The notes below the pieces were generated by a model, which saw only the letters and a list, made by a program, of their open reading frames with translations, had not been told where the DNA came from and searched no databases. The position numbers and the translations under genes are program-made. 64,000 nucleotides of DNA from Billgrantia campisalis (GTDB lineage: Bacteria; Pseudomonadota; Gammaproteobacteria; Pseudomonadales; Halomonadaceae), in contig NZ_JABFUC010000008.1 in NCBI RefSeq assembly GCF_022341425.1, positions 1-64,000 on the forward strand, given 5' to 3'. Positions 33,949 through 43,063 of this stretch are shown in pieces; position 1 is the first letter of the stretch, and the number at the start of each line of letters is the position of its first letter.

Positions 33949-34294
33949 CAGTTGTCATCCGTGCGCCGTTGCCGGCGTCTAAGCGTATCGAGTGTTGACA
34001 GGTGTAGCGCGGTTGTCGTCGCCACTATACCCAATTCGTGCAGACTCGCACAGCGGGGGGCGGTTGCCGCGGCGGCGGACGGCCGCATGGAGACTGCCGG
34101 CCACAAGGCGTATAATTCCCACCCAATCACCGCCATGCGACGTTCGACAATGACGGTCGGCCATGCCTGTTTTACAGTATTGCGGGTAACGCAGGACGCC
34201 TGTCGCGTGTGGCGAATCGTCACAGACCCTGTCTTGCAAGCGCCCCCGCACGGCGGGACGTCAGGTACTGCCAGGATCGCAGCCGGAGTGGCCC
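33949..34294. promoter_or_regulatory. divergent promoter region of ypjD and ffh
   Basis: No gene is supported in these 346 bases. It carries a likely ffh promoter at 34088-34116; a TATAGT on the minus strand near 34028 could serve ypjD but has no convincing -35. A long ffh leader of about 170 nt is implied. Confidence 0.6.
34088..34116 (+). promoter_or_regulatory. candidate ffh promoter
   Basis: TGGAGA and a perfect TATAAT are separated by 17 bp. The -10 hexamer is unusual in this G+C-rich DNA. Confidence 0.6.
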
Positions 34295-35722
34295 ATGTTC
34301 CAGAATCTCAGTGAGCGCCTGTCGCAGACGCTCAAGTCCATCAAGGGTCAGGCGCGTCTGACCGAGGACAATATCAAGGACACCCTGCGCGAGGTGCGAC
34401 GCGCGCTGCTCGAGGCCGACGTCGCCCTGCCGGTGGTCAAGGCCTTTATCGAGCGCGTGCGCGAGCGCGCCGTGGGGCAGGAGGTCTCCAAGAGCCTCTC
34501 GCCGGGGCAGCAGTTCGTCAAGATCGTCCAGCAGGAGCTGGAAGCGATCATGGGCGAGGCCAACGAGGGGCTGTCGCTCAAGGGTTCGCCCGCGGTGGTG
34601 CTGATGGCCGGCCTGCAAGGGGCGGGCAAGACCACCTCGGTGGCCAAGCTGGCCCGCTATCTGCGCGAGCGCGAGAAGAAGAAGGTGCTGGTGGTCTCGG
34701 CCGACGTCTATCGCCCGGCGGCCATCGACCAGCTCGAAACCCTGGCGGCCGAGGTGGGGGTCGACTTCTTCCCGTCGCGCTCCGACGAGAAGCCGGTGGC
34801 CATCGCCAAGGCGGCGCTGAAGCACGCCAAGATCCAGTTCCACGACGTCCTGCTGGTCGATACCGCCGGCCGCCTGGCCATCGACGAGGCGATGATGGCC
34901 GAGATCGCCGAGCTGCACCGTGTCTGCGAGCCGCAGGAGACGCTGTTCGTGGTCGACGCCATGACCGGCCAGGACGCGGCGAATACCGCCAAGGCCTTTC
35001 ACGAGGCCCTGCCGCTAACCGGGGTGATCCTCACCAAGGCCGACGGCGACGCCCGCGGTGGCGCGGCGCTGTCGGTGCGCCATATCACCGGCAAGCCGAT
35101 CAAGTTCATGGGGGTGGGCGAGAAGGTCGACGCCCTGGAGCCCTTCCACCCCGATCGCGTGGCCTCGCGCATCCTCGGCATGGGCGACATGCTGTCGCTG
35201 ATCGAGGAGGCCGAGCGCACCGTCGACAAGAGGAAGGCCGAGCAGCTCGCCAAGAAGGTCAAGAAGGGCGAGGGGTTCGACCTGGAGGATTTCCGCGACC
35301 AGCTGCAGCAGCTCAAGAAGATGGGCGGCATGGGCGGCCTGCTCGGCAAGCTGCCGGGCATGGGGCAGATGGCCGAGATGGCCCAGGGCCCCGGCCCCGA
35401 GAAGGAACTGGGTAAGCTCGAGGCACTGATCAACTCCATGACGCCCAAGGAGCGGCGCCGCCCGGAGATCATCAACGGCTCGCGCAAGCGGCGCATCGCG
35501 GCCGGGGCCGGCCTGCAGGTGCCGGACCTGAACCGCCTGCTCAAGCAGCACAAGCAGATGCAGAAGATGATGAAGAAGGCCGGCAAGAAGGGCGGCATGC
35601 AGAAGATGATGCGCGGGATGTCCGGCATGATGGGCGGCGGCGGTCCGGGCGGTCCGGGCGGCCCCGGCGGGATGGGTGGCCCTGGCGGCATGGGCGGCCC
35701 CGGCGGCTTTCCCAGGCGCTGA
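34295..35722 (+). CDS. ffh: signal recognition particle protein Ffh (SRP54)
   Basis: 475 aa. N domain, G domain with [14 protein letters not shown] and [10 protein letters not shown], then the methionine-rich M domain that binds 4.5S RNA and signal sequences (S-x-R-x-R-I-A-x-G-A-G). The C-terminus carries an extra Gly/Pro/Met tail of about 35 residues. Works with FtsY, also encoded in this window, to deliver nascent membrane proteins. A GGAG site lies before the ATG. Confidence 0.97.
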   Translation: MFQNLSERLSQTLKSIKGQARLTEDNIKDTLREVRRALLEADVALPVVKAFIERVRERAVGQEVSKSLSPGQQFVKIVQQELEAIMGEANEGLSLKGSPAVVLMAGLQGAGKTTSVAKLARYLREREKKKVLVVSADVYRPAAIDQLETLAAEVGVDFFPSRSDEKPVAIAKAALKHAKIQFHDVLLVDTAGRLAIDEAMMAEIAELHRVCEPQETLFVVDAMTGQDAANTAKAFHEALPLTGVILTKADGDARGGAALSVRHITGKPIKFMGVGEKVDALEPFHPDRVASRILGMGDMLSLIEEAERTVDKRKAEQLAKKVKKGEGFDLEDFRDQLQQLKKMGGMGGLLGKLPGMGQMAEMAQGPGPEKELGKLEALINSMTPKERRRPEIINGSRKRRIAAGAGLQVPDLNRLLKQHKQMQKMMKKAGKKGGMQKMMRGMSGMMGGGGPGGPGGPGGMGGPGGMGGPGGFPRR

Positions 35723-35767
35723 GCCGGCGCCCTGGAGCGCGCCTGGAAAAGGAATATCGCGCCGGGC

Positions 35768-35796
35768 TTTCCAAGTTGAGCGGTTTTCCGTAGAAT
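35768..35796 (+). promoter_or_regulatory. candidate promoter of the rpsP operon
   Basis: TTTCCA (35768-35773) and TAGAAT (35791-35796) with a 17-bp spacer, about 185 nt before rpsP. Confidence 0.5.
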
Positions 35797-35981
35797 GCTG
35801 CGTCTTCATGGCAGGACCGTGGCAACGACGCGGCTGCCCGCTTGACTGCAACAGTGACCGAATGACGCGAAGGCGGGCCTCTCGGCCCGCTTTCCGAGCA
35901 GGATGCCGAGACTCCGGCCATTTGCCGGGCTCGGCACAGATCGGTATTAAACGTAACCTCAACCGAAGGACAGTTAACGCC

Positions 35982-36230
35982 ATGGTTACCATTCGTCTGG
36001 CACGTGGTGGCGCCAAGAAGCGTCCCTTCTATCACCTGACCGTGACCGACTCGCGCAATGCGCGCGATGGCCGCTTCATCGAGCGCCTGGGTTTCTTCAA
36101 CCCCATCGCCCGTGGCGGTGAAGAGCGTCTGCGCGTCGACCTGGACCGCATCACCCACTGGCAGAGCCAGGGCGCCCAGATGTCCGACCGCGTGGCCGAG
36201 CTGGTCAAGGAAGCCCGCAAGCAGGCCTGA
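35982..36230 (+). CDS. rpsP: 30S ribosomal protein S16
   Basis: 82 aa, typical size. Begins [17 protein letters not shown] and contains D-S-R-N-A-R-D-G and [10 protein letters not shown]. First gene of rpsP-rimM-trmD-rplS; GAAGGA precedes the ATG. Confidence 0.98.
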   Translation: MVTIRLARGGAKKRPFYHLTVTDSRNARDGRFIERLGFFNPIARGGEERLRVDLDRITHWQSQGAQMSDRVAELVKEARKQA

Positions 36231-36253
36231 ACCGGTCGCTTTGCGGTGACGAC

Positions 36254-36811
36254 ATGAGCGAGCAAGCCGAAGACATCGAGTTGGCGGGGCATGTGGTGCT
36301 GGGCAAGTTGACCAGCCCCTACGGCGTCAAGGGGTGGCTCAAGGTCTACTCCCACACCAGCCCGATGGACGGCATTCTCGACTACCCCGAGTGGGTGCTG
36401 CGCCAGGGCCAAGTGCTGAGTCGCCATCGGCTGCTGCAGGGCCGTCGACACGGCAAGGGCCTGGTGGCCCTGCTGGAAGGCGTCGAGGGTCGCGAGGGCG
36501 CGGAGCGCCTGGCGGGTGCCGAGGTGCTGCTGCCCAAGGCGGCACTGCCCGAACTGCCGCGCGGCGAATACTACTGGCATCAGCTGGAAGGGCTGACCGT
36601 CGTGACCCGCCAGGGCGAGACGCTGGGGCGCATTCGCTACCTGTTCGAGACCGGGGCCAACGATGTCATGGTGGTCAAGGGTGACCCCGAGGGGGAGCCG
36701 GCGGCCATCGACGCCCGTGAACGGCTGCTGCCGTTCCTGCCCGATGAGGTCGTGCTCGACGTGGACCTGGACGCCGCGGTCATGACCGTCGACTGGGATC
36801 CCGACTTTTGA
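36254..36811 (+). CDS. rimM: 16S rRNA processing protein RimM
   Basis: 185 aa. N-terminal beta-barrel ([12 protein letters not shown]) and C-terminal PRC domain ([18 protein letters not shown]). RimM assists late 30S assembly around the 16S 3' domain and S19. The stop overlaps the TTG start of trmD. Confidence 0.97.
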   Translation: MSEQAEDIELAGHVVLGKLTSPYGVKGWLKVYSHTSPMDGILDYPEWVLRQGQVLSRHRLLQGRRHGKGLVALLEGVEGREGAERLAGAEVLLPKAALPELPRGEYYWHQLEGLTVVTRQGETLGRIRYLFETGANDVMVVKGDPEGEPAAIDARERLLPFLPDEVVLDVDLDAAVMTVDWDPDF

Positions 36812-37608
36812 GCGAGCCGGCAGCGCAGTCATCGCCCGGGCCGAGCCTGTGGATCGGGGTGGTGTCGCTGTTTCCCGAGATGTTCGAGGCGATCACTCGC
36901 CACGGCGTGACCGGAAGGGCAGTGGACAGGGGGCGAATCGCGCTGGAGTTCTGGAATCCTCGCGACTACGCCACCGATCGGCATCGCACCGTGGACGACC
37001 GCCCCTACGGGGGCGGCCCCGGCATGCTGATGAAGGTCGATACCCTGCGCGCGGCGATCCACACTGCCCGCGAGCGGGCCGAGCAGGCCACGGGGCAACG
37101 CCCCAGGGTGATCTATCTCTCGCCCCAGGGGCGGCGGCTGGATCAGCGTGGGGTGCAGGAGCTCGCCTCGGGCCCCCCGCTGGTGGTGGTGGCGGGGCGC
37201 TACGAAGGCATCGATGAGCGCGTGGTGGAGAGCGACATCGACGAGGAGTGGTCGATCGGCGACTATGTGCTCAGCGGCGGCGAGCTGCCGGCCATGGTGC
37301 TGATCGACGCCGCGGCCAGGCTGGTGCCCGGCGTGCTGGGGCATCAGGACTCCGCCGTGGAGGACTCCTTCAACGAGGGGCTGCTGGACTGCCCGCACTA
37401 TACGCGCCCCGAGGTGATCGACGGGCGTCGGGTGCCGGAGGTCCTGCTCAGCGGCAACCACGGCGCCATTCGGCGCTGGCGCCTGAAGCAGTCGCTGGGG
37501 CGGACCTGGCTCAGGCGCCCCGACCTGCTGGAAGGCAGGACGCTGGACAAGGAGCAGCGCGAGCTGCTGGCCGAGTTCATCGAGGAATACGCCCTGTCTA
37601 GCGGCTAG
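36808..37608 (+). CDS. trmD: tRNA (guanine-N1-)-methyltransferase TrmD
   Basis: 266 aa SPOUT enzyme methylating G37 of tRNAs with SAM. Trefoil-knot motifs are visible: S-L-F-P-E-M-F near the start, the Y-G-G-G-P-G-M-L-M stretch, [17 protein letters not shown], and G-D-Y-V-L-S-G-G-E. Translation appears to start at TTG 36808, overlapping rimM by 4 nt. Confidence 0.97.
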   Translation: MSEPAAQSSPGPSLWIGVVSLFPEMFEAITRHGVTGRAVDRGRIALEFWNPRDYATDRHRTVDDRPYGGGPGMLMKVDTLRAAIHTARERAEQATGQRPRVIYLSPQGRRLDQRGVQELASGPPLVVVAGRYEGIDERVVESDIDEEWSIGDYVLSGGELPAMVLIDAAARLVPGVLGHQDSAVEDSFNEGLLDCPHYTRPEVIDGRRVPEVLLSGNHGAIRRWRLKQSLGRTWLRRPDLLEGRTLDKEQRELLAEFIEEYALSSG

Positions 37609-37772
37609 GCCAGGGCGGAGGTGCAGGACGCCAGACGCTAAGGGCCGCGCCTTCGGGCCACCCATGCGGCGGACCTGCGTCACCCATCATCTCCCGCGCG
37701 CTCGAGCGCCGGGATCACGACTCGCCGGCAACGAAGCGGACCGGCCAGTCAGGTTATCAAGGAGTCATTGTC

Positions 37773-38129
37773 ATGAGCAGCAAGAACAAGGTGATCCAGG
37801 CGCTCGAAGCCGAGCAGATGAGCAAGGCCGTGCCGGAATTCGCGCCGGGTGACACCGTCGTCGTCCAGGTCAAGGTCAAGGAAGGCAGCCGCGAGCGCCT
37901 GCAGGCCTTCGAAGGCGTGGTGATCGGCAAGCGCAACCGCGGCCTGAACTCCGCCTTCACCGTGCGCAAGATCTCCCACGGCGTGGGCGTCGAGCGGACC
38001 TTCCAGACCTACAGCCCGCTGGTGGACTCCATCGCCGTCAAGCGTCGCGGCGACGTCCGTCAGGCCAAGCTCTACTACCTCCGCGAGCGCAGCGGCAAGT
38101 CCGCCCGCATCAAGGAAAAGCTGTCCTGA
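37773..38129 (+). CDS. rplS: 50S ribosomal protein L19
   Basis: 118 aa. Contains [19 protein letters not shown], and [14 protein letters not shown]. It lies at the 30S-50S interface. A 164-nt gap with a small hairpin separates it from trmD, an expected place for post-transcriptional control of the operon. AAGGAG precedes the ATG. Confidence 0.98.
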   Translation: MSSKNKVIQALEAEQMSKAVPEFAPGDTVVVQVKVKEGSRERLQAFEGVVIGKRNRGLNSAFTVRKISHGVGVERTFQTYSPLVDSIAVKRRGDVRQAKLYYLRERSGKSARIKEKLS

Positions 38130-38171
38130 TAGCAGGGCCGGCCGAGGGCGCGTCCGCGGGTGCGCCCCCCG

Positions 38172-38210
38172 CGAAACCCCGTCACCGCTTGCGCGGGGCG
38201 GGGTTTCGTT
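38172..38210 (+). terminator. terminator of the rpsP-rplS operon
   Basis: Ten-bp stem (38172-38181 with 38199-38208) whose 3' arm ends GGGGTTTCG followed by TTG, 42 nt past rplS. Confidence 0.8.
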
Positions 38211-38253
38211 GCATTGGCGCCAGGGCCACGGACGGCGCCGGAGAGGTTTCAGG

Positions 38254-39153
38254 ATGACGGCCGACAGCTCCCTTGCCCTGATCGACGCCTTCCTCGATGC
38301 GCGCTGGCTGGAACTGGGGGCGAGCGCCAATACCCTGGCCGCCTACCGGCACGACCTGGAGGCCTGGTCGGCGCGCCTCGACGCGGCGGGCGGTGCCCTG
38401 CTGGCGCCCGGTGAGGCAGCGCTGCCGGCCTGGCTCGAGGAGCGCCGCGAGCAGGGCTATCGGCTGCGCAGCAATGCGCGGCTGCTGTCGAGCCTGCGCG
38501 GCTTCTATCGCTGGGCGCTGGGGCAAGGCCTCATCGACCGAGACCCCCTCACCGAGGTGCGCCTGCCCCGGGTGCGCCCGGCACTGCCGGACACCCTCGA
38601 CGAAGCCGAGGTAGAGCGGCTGCTGGCGGCCCCGGACCTTGCCACCGACCTGGGGCTGCGCGACCGGGCCATGCTCGAGGTGCTCTACGGCTGCGGCCTG
38701 CGGGTCTCGGAGCTGGTGGGGCTCTCCGTGGACGCGGTGAACCTGCGCCAGGGGGTGGTCCGGGTGCGCGGCAAGGGCGACAAGGATCGCCTGGTGCCCC
38801 TGGGGGAAGAGGCCGTACACTGGCTGTCGCGCTATCAGCGCACGTCGCGCGTCGCCCTGATGGCCGATGCGACGCGGCCGGCGCTGTTCCCCGGCCGGAG
38901 CGACCGGGCCATGACGCGACAGACCTTCTGGTACCGGATCAAGGCCCATGCGCGGACCGCCGGTATCACGCGGCCGCTGTCGCCGCACACGCTGCGCCAT
39001 GCCTTCGCCACCCATTTGTTGAATCATGGAGCCAATCTGCGTGTCGTACAGCTGCTGCTGGGTCACCGAGACCTATCGACCACCCAGATCTATACCCATG
39101 TGGCGCAGGCGCGACTCGAAGCCCTGCATGCCGAACATCATCCTCGAGGTTGA
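38254..39153 (+). CDS. xerD: site-specific tyrosine recombinase XerD
   Basis: 299 aa. N-terminal SAM-like core-binding domain and C-terminal catalytic domain with Arg in G-C-G-L-R-V-S-E-L, the H-T-L-R-H-A-F-A-T-H box, L-L-G-H-R-D-L-S-T-T-Q-I-Y, and the nucleophilic Tyr. With XerC and FtsK it resolves chromosome dimers at dif. The position before dsbC and recJ matches E. coli and rules out a phage integrase. Confidence 0.96.
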   Translation: MTADSSLALIDAFLDARWLELGASANTLAAYRHDLEAWSARLDAAGGALLAPGEAALPAWLEERREQGYRLRSNARLLSSLRGFYRWALGQGLIDRDPLTEVRLPRVRPALPDTLDEAEVERLLAAPDLATDLGLRDRAMLEVLYGCGLRVSELVGLSVDAVNLRQGVVRVRGKGDKDRLVPLGEEAVHWLSRYQRTSRVALMADATRPALFPGRSDRAMTRQTFWYRIKAHARTAGITRPLSPHTLRHAFATHLLNHGANLRVVQLLLGHRDLSTTQIYTHVAQARLEALHAEHHPRG

Positions 39154-39156
39154 TCT

Positions 39157-39903
39157 ATGACCCTATCGTCTCTTCGTCTTGTCGGTGCCCTGACCCTGCC
39201 GCTGATGGCCCTGGGCCTGCCGCTCACCGCCCAGGCCGACGCCGCCGAGCGGCTGGCCGAACGCCTGGAAGTGCGTGGCCAGCCGATGCCCGTGTCCAGC
39301 GTGCAGGCCACGCCCGTGGAGGGCTTTTTCGAAGTGCGCCTGGAAACCGGTGAATCCTTCTACAGCGATGCCGAGGGGCGCTATTTCCTGGTCGGCGATC
39401 TCTACGAGAACGGCCCCGAGGGGCTGGTCAACCTTACCGAGCAGGCCGGCAACGCCGAGCGTGCCGAGCGCTTGGCGAAGATCCCCGACGCCGAGCGGGT
39501 GATCTTCCGCGGCACCGACGAGAGTCGCGCCGAACTGGTAGTATTCACCGATACCACCTGTCCCTACTGCCGCCAGCTCCATGAGGAGGTCCCGCGGCTC
39601 AATGAGTTGGGCATCGAGGTGCACTATCTCGCCTTCCCGCGTACCGGCATGAATGCCGAAGGGGCACGGGTGCTGGAGCAGATCTGGTGTGCCGACAACC
39701 CCAGCGAGGCGATGACCACGGCCAAGCGCCAGCAGTCGCTGAACAACAGCACGGACTGCGACAATCCGGTCGAGTCGCAGTATCATCTGGGCATGGAAAT
39801 CGGCGTGCAGGGCACCCCGGCCATCGTGCTGCCCGACGGCCGCATGGTGCCCGGCTACGTGCCGGCCGAACGCCTGGCCGGCATGCTGGGCCTGGCCGAG
39901 TAG
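39157..39903 (+). CDS. dsbC: periplasmic disulfide isomerase DsbC
   Basis: 248 aa with a signal peptide ending A-Q-A-D-A, an N-terminal dimerisation domain, and a thioredoxin-fold domain with F-T-D-T-T-C-P-Y-C-R and a cis-Pro in V-Q-G-T-P-A-I-V. It reshuffles wrong disulfides. Starts 4 nt after xerD, so both are one transcript. Confidence 0.96.
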   Translation: MTLSSLRLVGALTLPLMALGLPLTAQADAAERLAERLEVRGQPMPVSSVQATPVEGFFEVRLETGESFYSDAEGRYFLVGDLYENGPEGLVNLTEQAGNAERAERLAKIPDAERVIFRGTDESRAELVVFTDTTCPYCRQLHEEVPRLNELGIEVHYLAFPRTGMNAEGARVLEQIWCADNPSEAMTTAKRQQSLNNSTDCDNPVESQYHLGMEIGVQGTPAIVLPDGRMVPGYVPAERLAGMLGLAE

Positions 39904-39978
39904 ATACGACAAGCGGCCCCGCGATGGGCCGCTGACCAACGCTGAGACACTTTGCACGACACTGAAAGGGGAAAGACA

Positions 39979-41295
39979 TTGAAACCGGTGAGAGTGGGAA
40001 TCTGTGGGCTGGGGACCGTCGGTGGCGGGACCTTCAACGTGCTGACGCGCAATGCCGACGAGATCGCGCGTCGGGCCGGCCGCCCGATCGTCATCGAGCA
40101 GGTGGCGCATCGTAGCCTGAACCCGGAGTGCGACCTCACCGGCATCCAGACTACCACCGATGTCTTCGAGGTGGCCCGCAATCCCGACGTGGACGTGCTG
40201 GTGGAGCTGGTCGGCGGCTATGAGCTGGCCCGAGAGCTGGTGTTGACCGCCATCGCCAACGGCAAGCACGTGGTCACCGCCAACAAGGCGCTGATCGCCG
40301 TGCACGGCAACGAGATCTTCCAGGCGGCCCACGAGCAGGGTGTGATTGTCGCCTTCGAGGCTGCCGTGGCCGGCGGCATTCCGGTGATCAAGTCGCTGCG
40401 CGAGGGGCTCGGCGCCAACCGCATCGAGTGGGTGGCCGGCATCATCAACGGCACCGGCAACTACATCCTCACCCATATGCGCAGCGAAGGCCGCGCCTTC
40501 GAGGACGTCCTCGCCGAGGCCCAGGCGCTGGGCTACGCCGAGGCCGACCCCACCTTCGACGTCGAAGGCATCGATGCCGCCCACAAGTTGACCATCCTGG
40601 CTTCCATCGCCTACGGCGTGCCGCTGCAGTTCGAAAAGGCGTTCACCGAGGGGATCTCCCGGGTCACCGCCGAGGACGTCGAGCAGGCCGACAACCTGGG
40701 CTACACCATCAAGCACCTGGGCATCTCCAAGCGCACCGACGCCGGCCTCGAGCTGCGCGTGCACCCGACGCTGATCCCCAAGGAGCGGCTGCTGGCCAAT
40801 GTGCACGGCGTGAAGAACGCCATTGCCATCATGGGCGATGCCGTGGGCCCGACCCTCTACTACGGCGCCGGTGCTGGCGCCGAGCCCACCGCCTCGGCGG
40901 TGGTGGCGGACCTGCTCGATGTCGCGCGGGATATCACCACCGACCACCACTACCGGGTCCCCTACCTGGCCTTCAGCGGCATCGGCGACGATGATGGCGG
41001 CATGCCGATCATGCCCATGGAGGATATCGTCACCGCCTACTACCTGCGGCTGCTGGCGGTGGACCGGCCCGGGGTGCTGGCCCGCGTGGCGACCATCCTC
41101 TCCGAGCAGGGCATCTCCATCGAGGCGCTGATCCAGAAGGAGGCCACCGAAGGCGAACTGGTGCCGATCATCCTGCTGACCCACCGTACCCGCGAGAAGC
41201 ACATGAACGAGGCGATCCGCCACATCGAGTCGCTGGCCGATATCGCCGGGCCGGTCACGCGGATTCGCGTCGAGTCGCTTGACGAGCAGGAATGA
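39979..41295 (+). CDS. hom: homoserine dehydrogenase
   Basis: 438 aa. Rossmann motif G-L-G-T-V-G-G-G-T near the N-terminus, the catalytic core with A-N-K-A-L, A-A-V-A-G-G-I-P and N-G-T-G-N-Y, and a C-terminal ACT domain (V-D-R-P-G-V-L-A-R-V-A) for threonine feedback. Reduces aspartate semialdehyde to homoserine. The TTG at 39979 with an AAGGGGAAAG site is preferred over an ATG at 39952 that lies before that site. Confidence 0.96.
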   Translation: MKPVRVGICGLGTVGGGTFNVLTRNADEIARRAGRPIVIEQVAHRSLNPECDLTGIQTTTDVFEVARNPDVDVLVELVGGYELARELVLTAIANGKHVVTANKALIAVHGNEIFQAAHEQGVIVAFEAAVAGGIPVIKSLREGLGANRIEWVAGIINGTGNYILTHMRSEGRAFEDVLAEAQALGYAEADPTFDVEGIDAAHKLTILASIAYGVPLQFEKAFTEGISRVTAEDVEQADNLGYTIKHLGISKRTDAGLELRVHPTLIPKERLLANVHGVKNAIAIMGDAVGPTLYYGAGAGAEPTASAVVADLLDVARDITTDHHYRVPYLAFSGIGDDDGGMPIMPMEDIVTAYYLRLLAVDRPGVLARVATILSEQGISIEALIQKEATEGELVPIILLTHRTREKHMNEAIRHIESLADIAGPVTRIRVESLDEQE

Positions 41296-41310
41296 GCCGG
41301 GCTGCGCCCG

Positions 41311-41345
41311 AAGCTGTAAGCCATAAGCTTGAAGCTAGAAGAGAA
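41311..41345. repeat. degenerate heptanucleotide array after hom
   Basis: About five 7-bp units of the form AAGCNNN (AAGCTGT, AAGCCAT, AAGCTTG, AAGCTAG, AAGAGAA), 15 nt after the hom stop. It shares its unit start with the array after thrC. Confidence 0.7.
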
Positions 41346-41379
41346 AACCGGCGGACACTGAAAAGCTGCTAGAGGAACG

Positions 41380-41474
41380 CCGGGAACAGGCCGGAGAGGA
41401 GGTCCTATGCCAGGGATGGCATCGGTAGCGCCCAGGGATGGGTTCACAGCGCCTCTTCGACGGCTTGTTGCCGG
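41380..41474 (+). ncRNA. double-hairpin ANGGAN element, copy A (thrC leader)
   Basis: A 13-bp closing stem (41380-41392 with 41462-41474, one mismatch, one G:T) and an inner GAGAGG/CCTCTT stem enclose two hairpins: ATGCC-AGGGAT-GGCAT (41407-41422) and CCC-AGGGAT-GGG (41431-41442), joined by CGGTAGCG. Both loops are C:G-closed ARGGAU, the CsrA/RsmA consensus. It lies between hom and thrC and ends 31 nt before the thrC ATG. Whether it acts as RNA or is a REP-like DNA repeat is open. Confidence 0.65.
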
Positions 41475-41505
41475 GTCAGCTCCGAGCGAGCAAAGGAACC
41501 GAATG

Positions 41506-42894
41506 ATGCGCTATATCAGCACCCGCGGGCGAGCGCCCGCCCTCTCCTTCGAGGAGGTCGTGCTCACCGGCATGGCCAGCGACGGCGGCCTCTACGTGCC
41601 GGAGGAAGTGCCCAGGCTCTCCCACGAGGATCTGTCCGCCATGGCGGGGCTCTCCTACGCCGAGATCGCCTTTCGCGTCATGAAGCCCTACGTCAACGGC
41701 GAGATCGACGACGAGACGTTCCGCGAGATCGTGCGCGACGCCTACGCCACCTTCAGCCACGACGCCGTGGTGCCGCTGAATCAGCTCGACGCCAACCACT
41801 TCCTGCTCGAGCTGTTCCACGGCCCGACGCTCGCCTTCAAGGACGTGGCCCTGCAACTGCTCGGCCGCATTCTCGACCACTTCCTGGCCAAGCGCGGCGA
41901 GCGGGCGGTGATCATGGGCGCTACCTCCGGCGACACCGGCTCGGCGGCCATCGAGGGCTGTCGCCACTGCGACAATCTCGACATCTTCATCCTCCACCCC
42001 CACCAGCGGGTCTCGGAGGTGCAGCGCCGCCAGATGACCTCGGTGCTGGCCGACAACGTCTTCAACGTCGCCATCGAGGGCAACTTCGATGACGCCCAGG
42101 CCATGGTCAAGGCGAGCTTCGCCGACCAGTCGTTCCTCAACGGCACCCGGCTGGTGGCGGTGAACTCGATTAACTGGGCGCGCATCATGGCCCAGATCGT
42201 CTACTACGTGGCATCCGCCGTGGCGCTGGGCGCGCCCCAGCGCAAGGTGAGCTTCTGCGTGCCCTCGGCCAACTTCGGCAACGTCTTCGCCGGCTACATG
42301 GCCTATCGCATGGGGCTGCCGGTGGAGCGCTTCGTGATCGCCACCAACGCCAACGACATCCTGCACCGCACCCTGGCCGCCAACGACTTCTCCAAGCAGG
42401 AGCTGGTGGCGACGCTCGCCCCCTCCATGGATATCGTGGTGTCGTCCAACTTCGAGCGGCTGCTGTTCGAGGCCTACGAACGTGACGGCGAGGCGGTGAG
42501 CGCGCTGCTCGAGCGCTTCCAGGCCGAGCCGACCGCCCTGGCGGATGCGCCCTTGGCCCGGCTGCGCGAGCAGTTCGCCAGCCACAGCGTCGATGACGCC
42601 ACCATCCTCGAGGTGATCCGCGAGGCGCACCACCGCACCCAGGAGATCCTCGACCCGCACACCGCCACCGGCTACCGCGCCGCCGAGCGCGAGCGGGGCG
42701 ACGCGGCCGTGCCGATGATCACCCTGGCCACCGCCCACCCCGCCAAGTTCGCCGAGGCGGTGGTCAAGGCGGGCTTCCCCGGCGTGCCGCTGCCGCCGCA
42801 TATGGACGACCTGCTGGAGCGCGAGGAGCGCTATACCGTGCTCCCGGCGGAGCTTGCCGCGGTGCAGCGGTTCGTGGCCGAGAATCGTCGCTAA
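41506..42894 (+). CDS. thrC: threonine synthase
   Basis: 462 aa PLP enzyme converting O-phosphohomoserine to threonine. It begins MRYISTRG as in gammaproteobacterial ThrC and has the cofactor Lys in P-T-L-A-F-K-D-V-A and the G-A-T-S-G-D-T-G-S-A phosphate-binding stretch. Of two adjacent ATGs (41503, 41506) the second fits the family and the AAGGA spacing. Pairs with hom; the long gap carries copy A of the double-hairpin element. Confidence 0.96.
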   Translation: MRYISTRGRAPALSFEEVVLTGMASDGGLYVPEEVPRLSHEDLSAMAGLSYAEIAFRVMKPYVNGEIDDETFREIVRDAYATFSHDAVVPLNQLDANHFLLELFHGPTLAFKDVALQLLGRILDHFLAKRGERAVIMGATSGDTGSAAIEGCRHCDNLDIFILHPHQRVSEVQRRQMTSVLADNVFNVAIEGNFDDAQAMVKASFADQSFLNGTRLVAVNSINWARIMAQIVYYVASAVALGAPQRKVSFCVPSANFGNVFAGYMAYRMGLPVERFVIATNANDILHRTLAANDFSKQELVATLAPSMDIVVSSNFERLLFEAYERDGEAVSALLERFQAEPTALADAPLARLREQFASHSVDDATILEVIREAHHRTQEILDPHTATGYRAAERERGDAAVPMITLATAHPAKFAEAVVKAGFPGVPLPPHMDDLLEREERYTVLPAELAAVQRFVAENRR

Positions 42895-42935
42895 AGCCGG
42901 AAGCCGGAAGCCGGAAGCCGGAAGCCGGAAGCGCG
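42894..42935. repeat. heptanucleotide tandem repeat after thrC
   Basis: Five perfect copies of AAGCCGG (42894-42928) and a sixth diverged unit (AAGCGCG). The array begins inside the TAA stop codon of thrC. Confidence 0.92.
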
Positions 42936-42960
42936 AGGTAACGAGGGGCGCCGTGGGCAG

Positions 42961-43030
42961 GTTTGGAGGGGGGCTTTTTCCAGGGAAGGAAAAAGTAGCG
43001 TACAGGGAGGTATTTACAGCGTCTCCGAAC
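42961..43030 (+). ncRNA. double-hairpin ANGGAN element, copy D
   Basis: Outer stem GTTTGGAG/CTCCGAAC (42961-42968 with 43023-43030, one G:T) encloses hairpins CTTTTTCC-AGGGAA-GGAAAAAG (42974-42995) and TAC-AGGGAG-GTA (43001-43012), joined by TAGCG. The linker and the following TTTACAGCG match copy A, while the stems are different but fully paired. More weakly paired flanks extend the outer stem. Confidence 0.6.
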
Positions 43031-43063
43031 AGGCCTGTCGCCTGATGCCCGCTCGGGGCTGAT

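Noticed and set aside
38254..39153. Tyrosine recombinase as the integrase of the tRNA-linked island
   Set aside because: It is XerD by synteny with dsbC/recJ and lies 20 kb away.
39912..39933. Hairpin after dsbC as a terminator or hom attenuator
   Set aside because: Eight-bp stem without a T run and no leader peptide with Thr/Ile codons; not strong enough to list.
39163..41223. 686-codon minus-strand open frame opposite dsbC and hom
   Set aside because: Shadow of two well-identified genes; low-complexity His/Gly/Val-rich translation.
41296..41505. Riboswitch or threonine attenuator before thrC
   Set aside because: No leader peptide rich in Thr/Ile codons and no known riboswitch core; the structure seen is the repeated double-hairpin element, which also occurs at unrelated genes.
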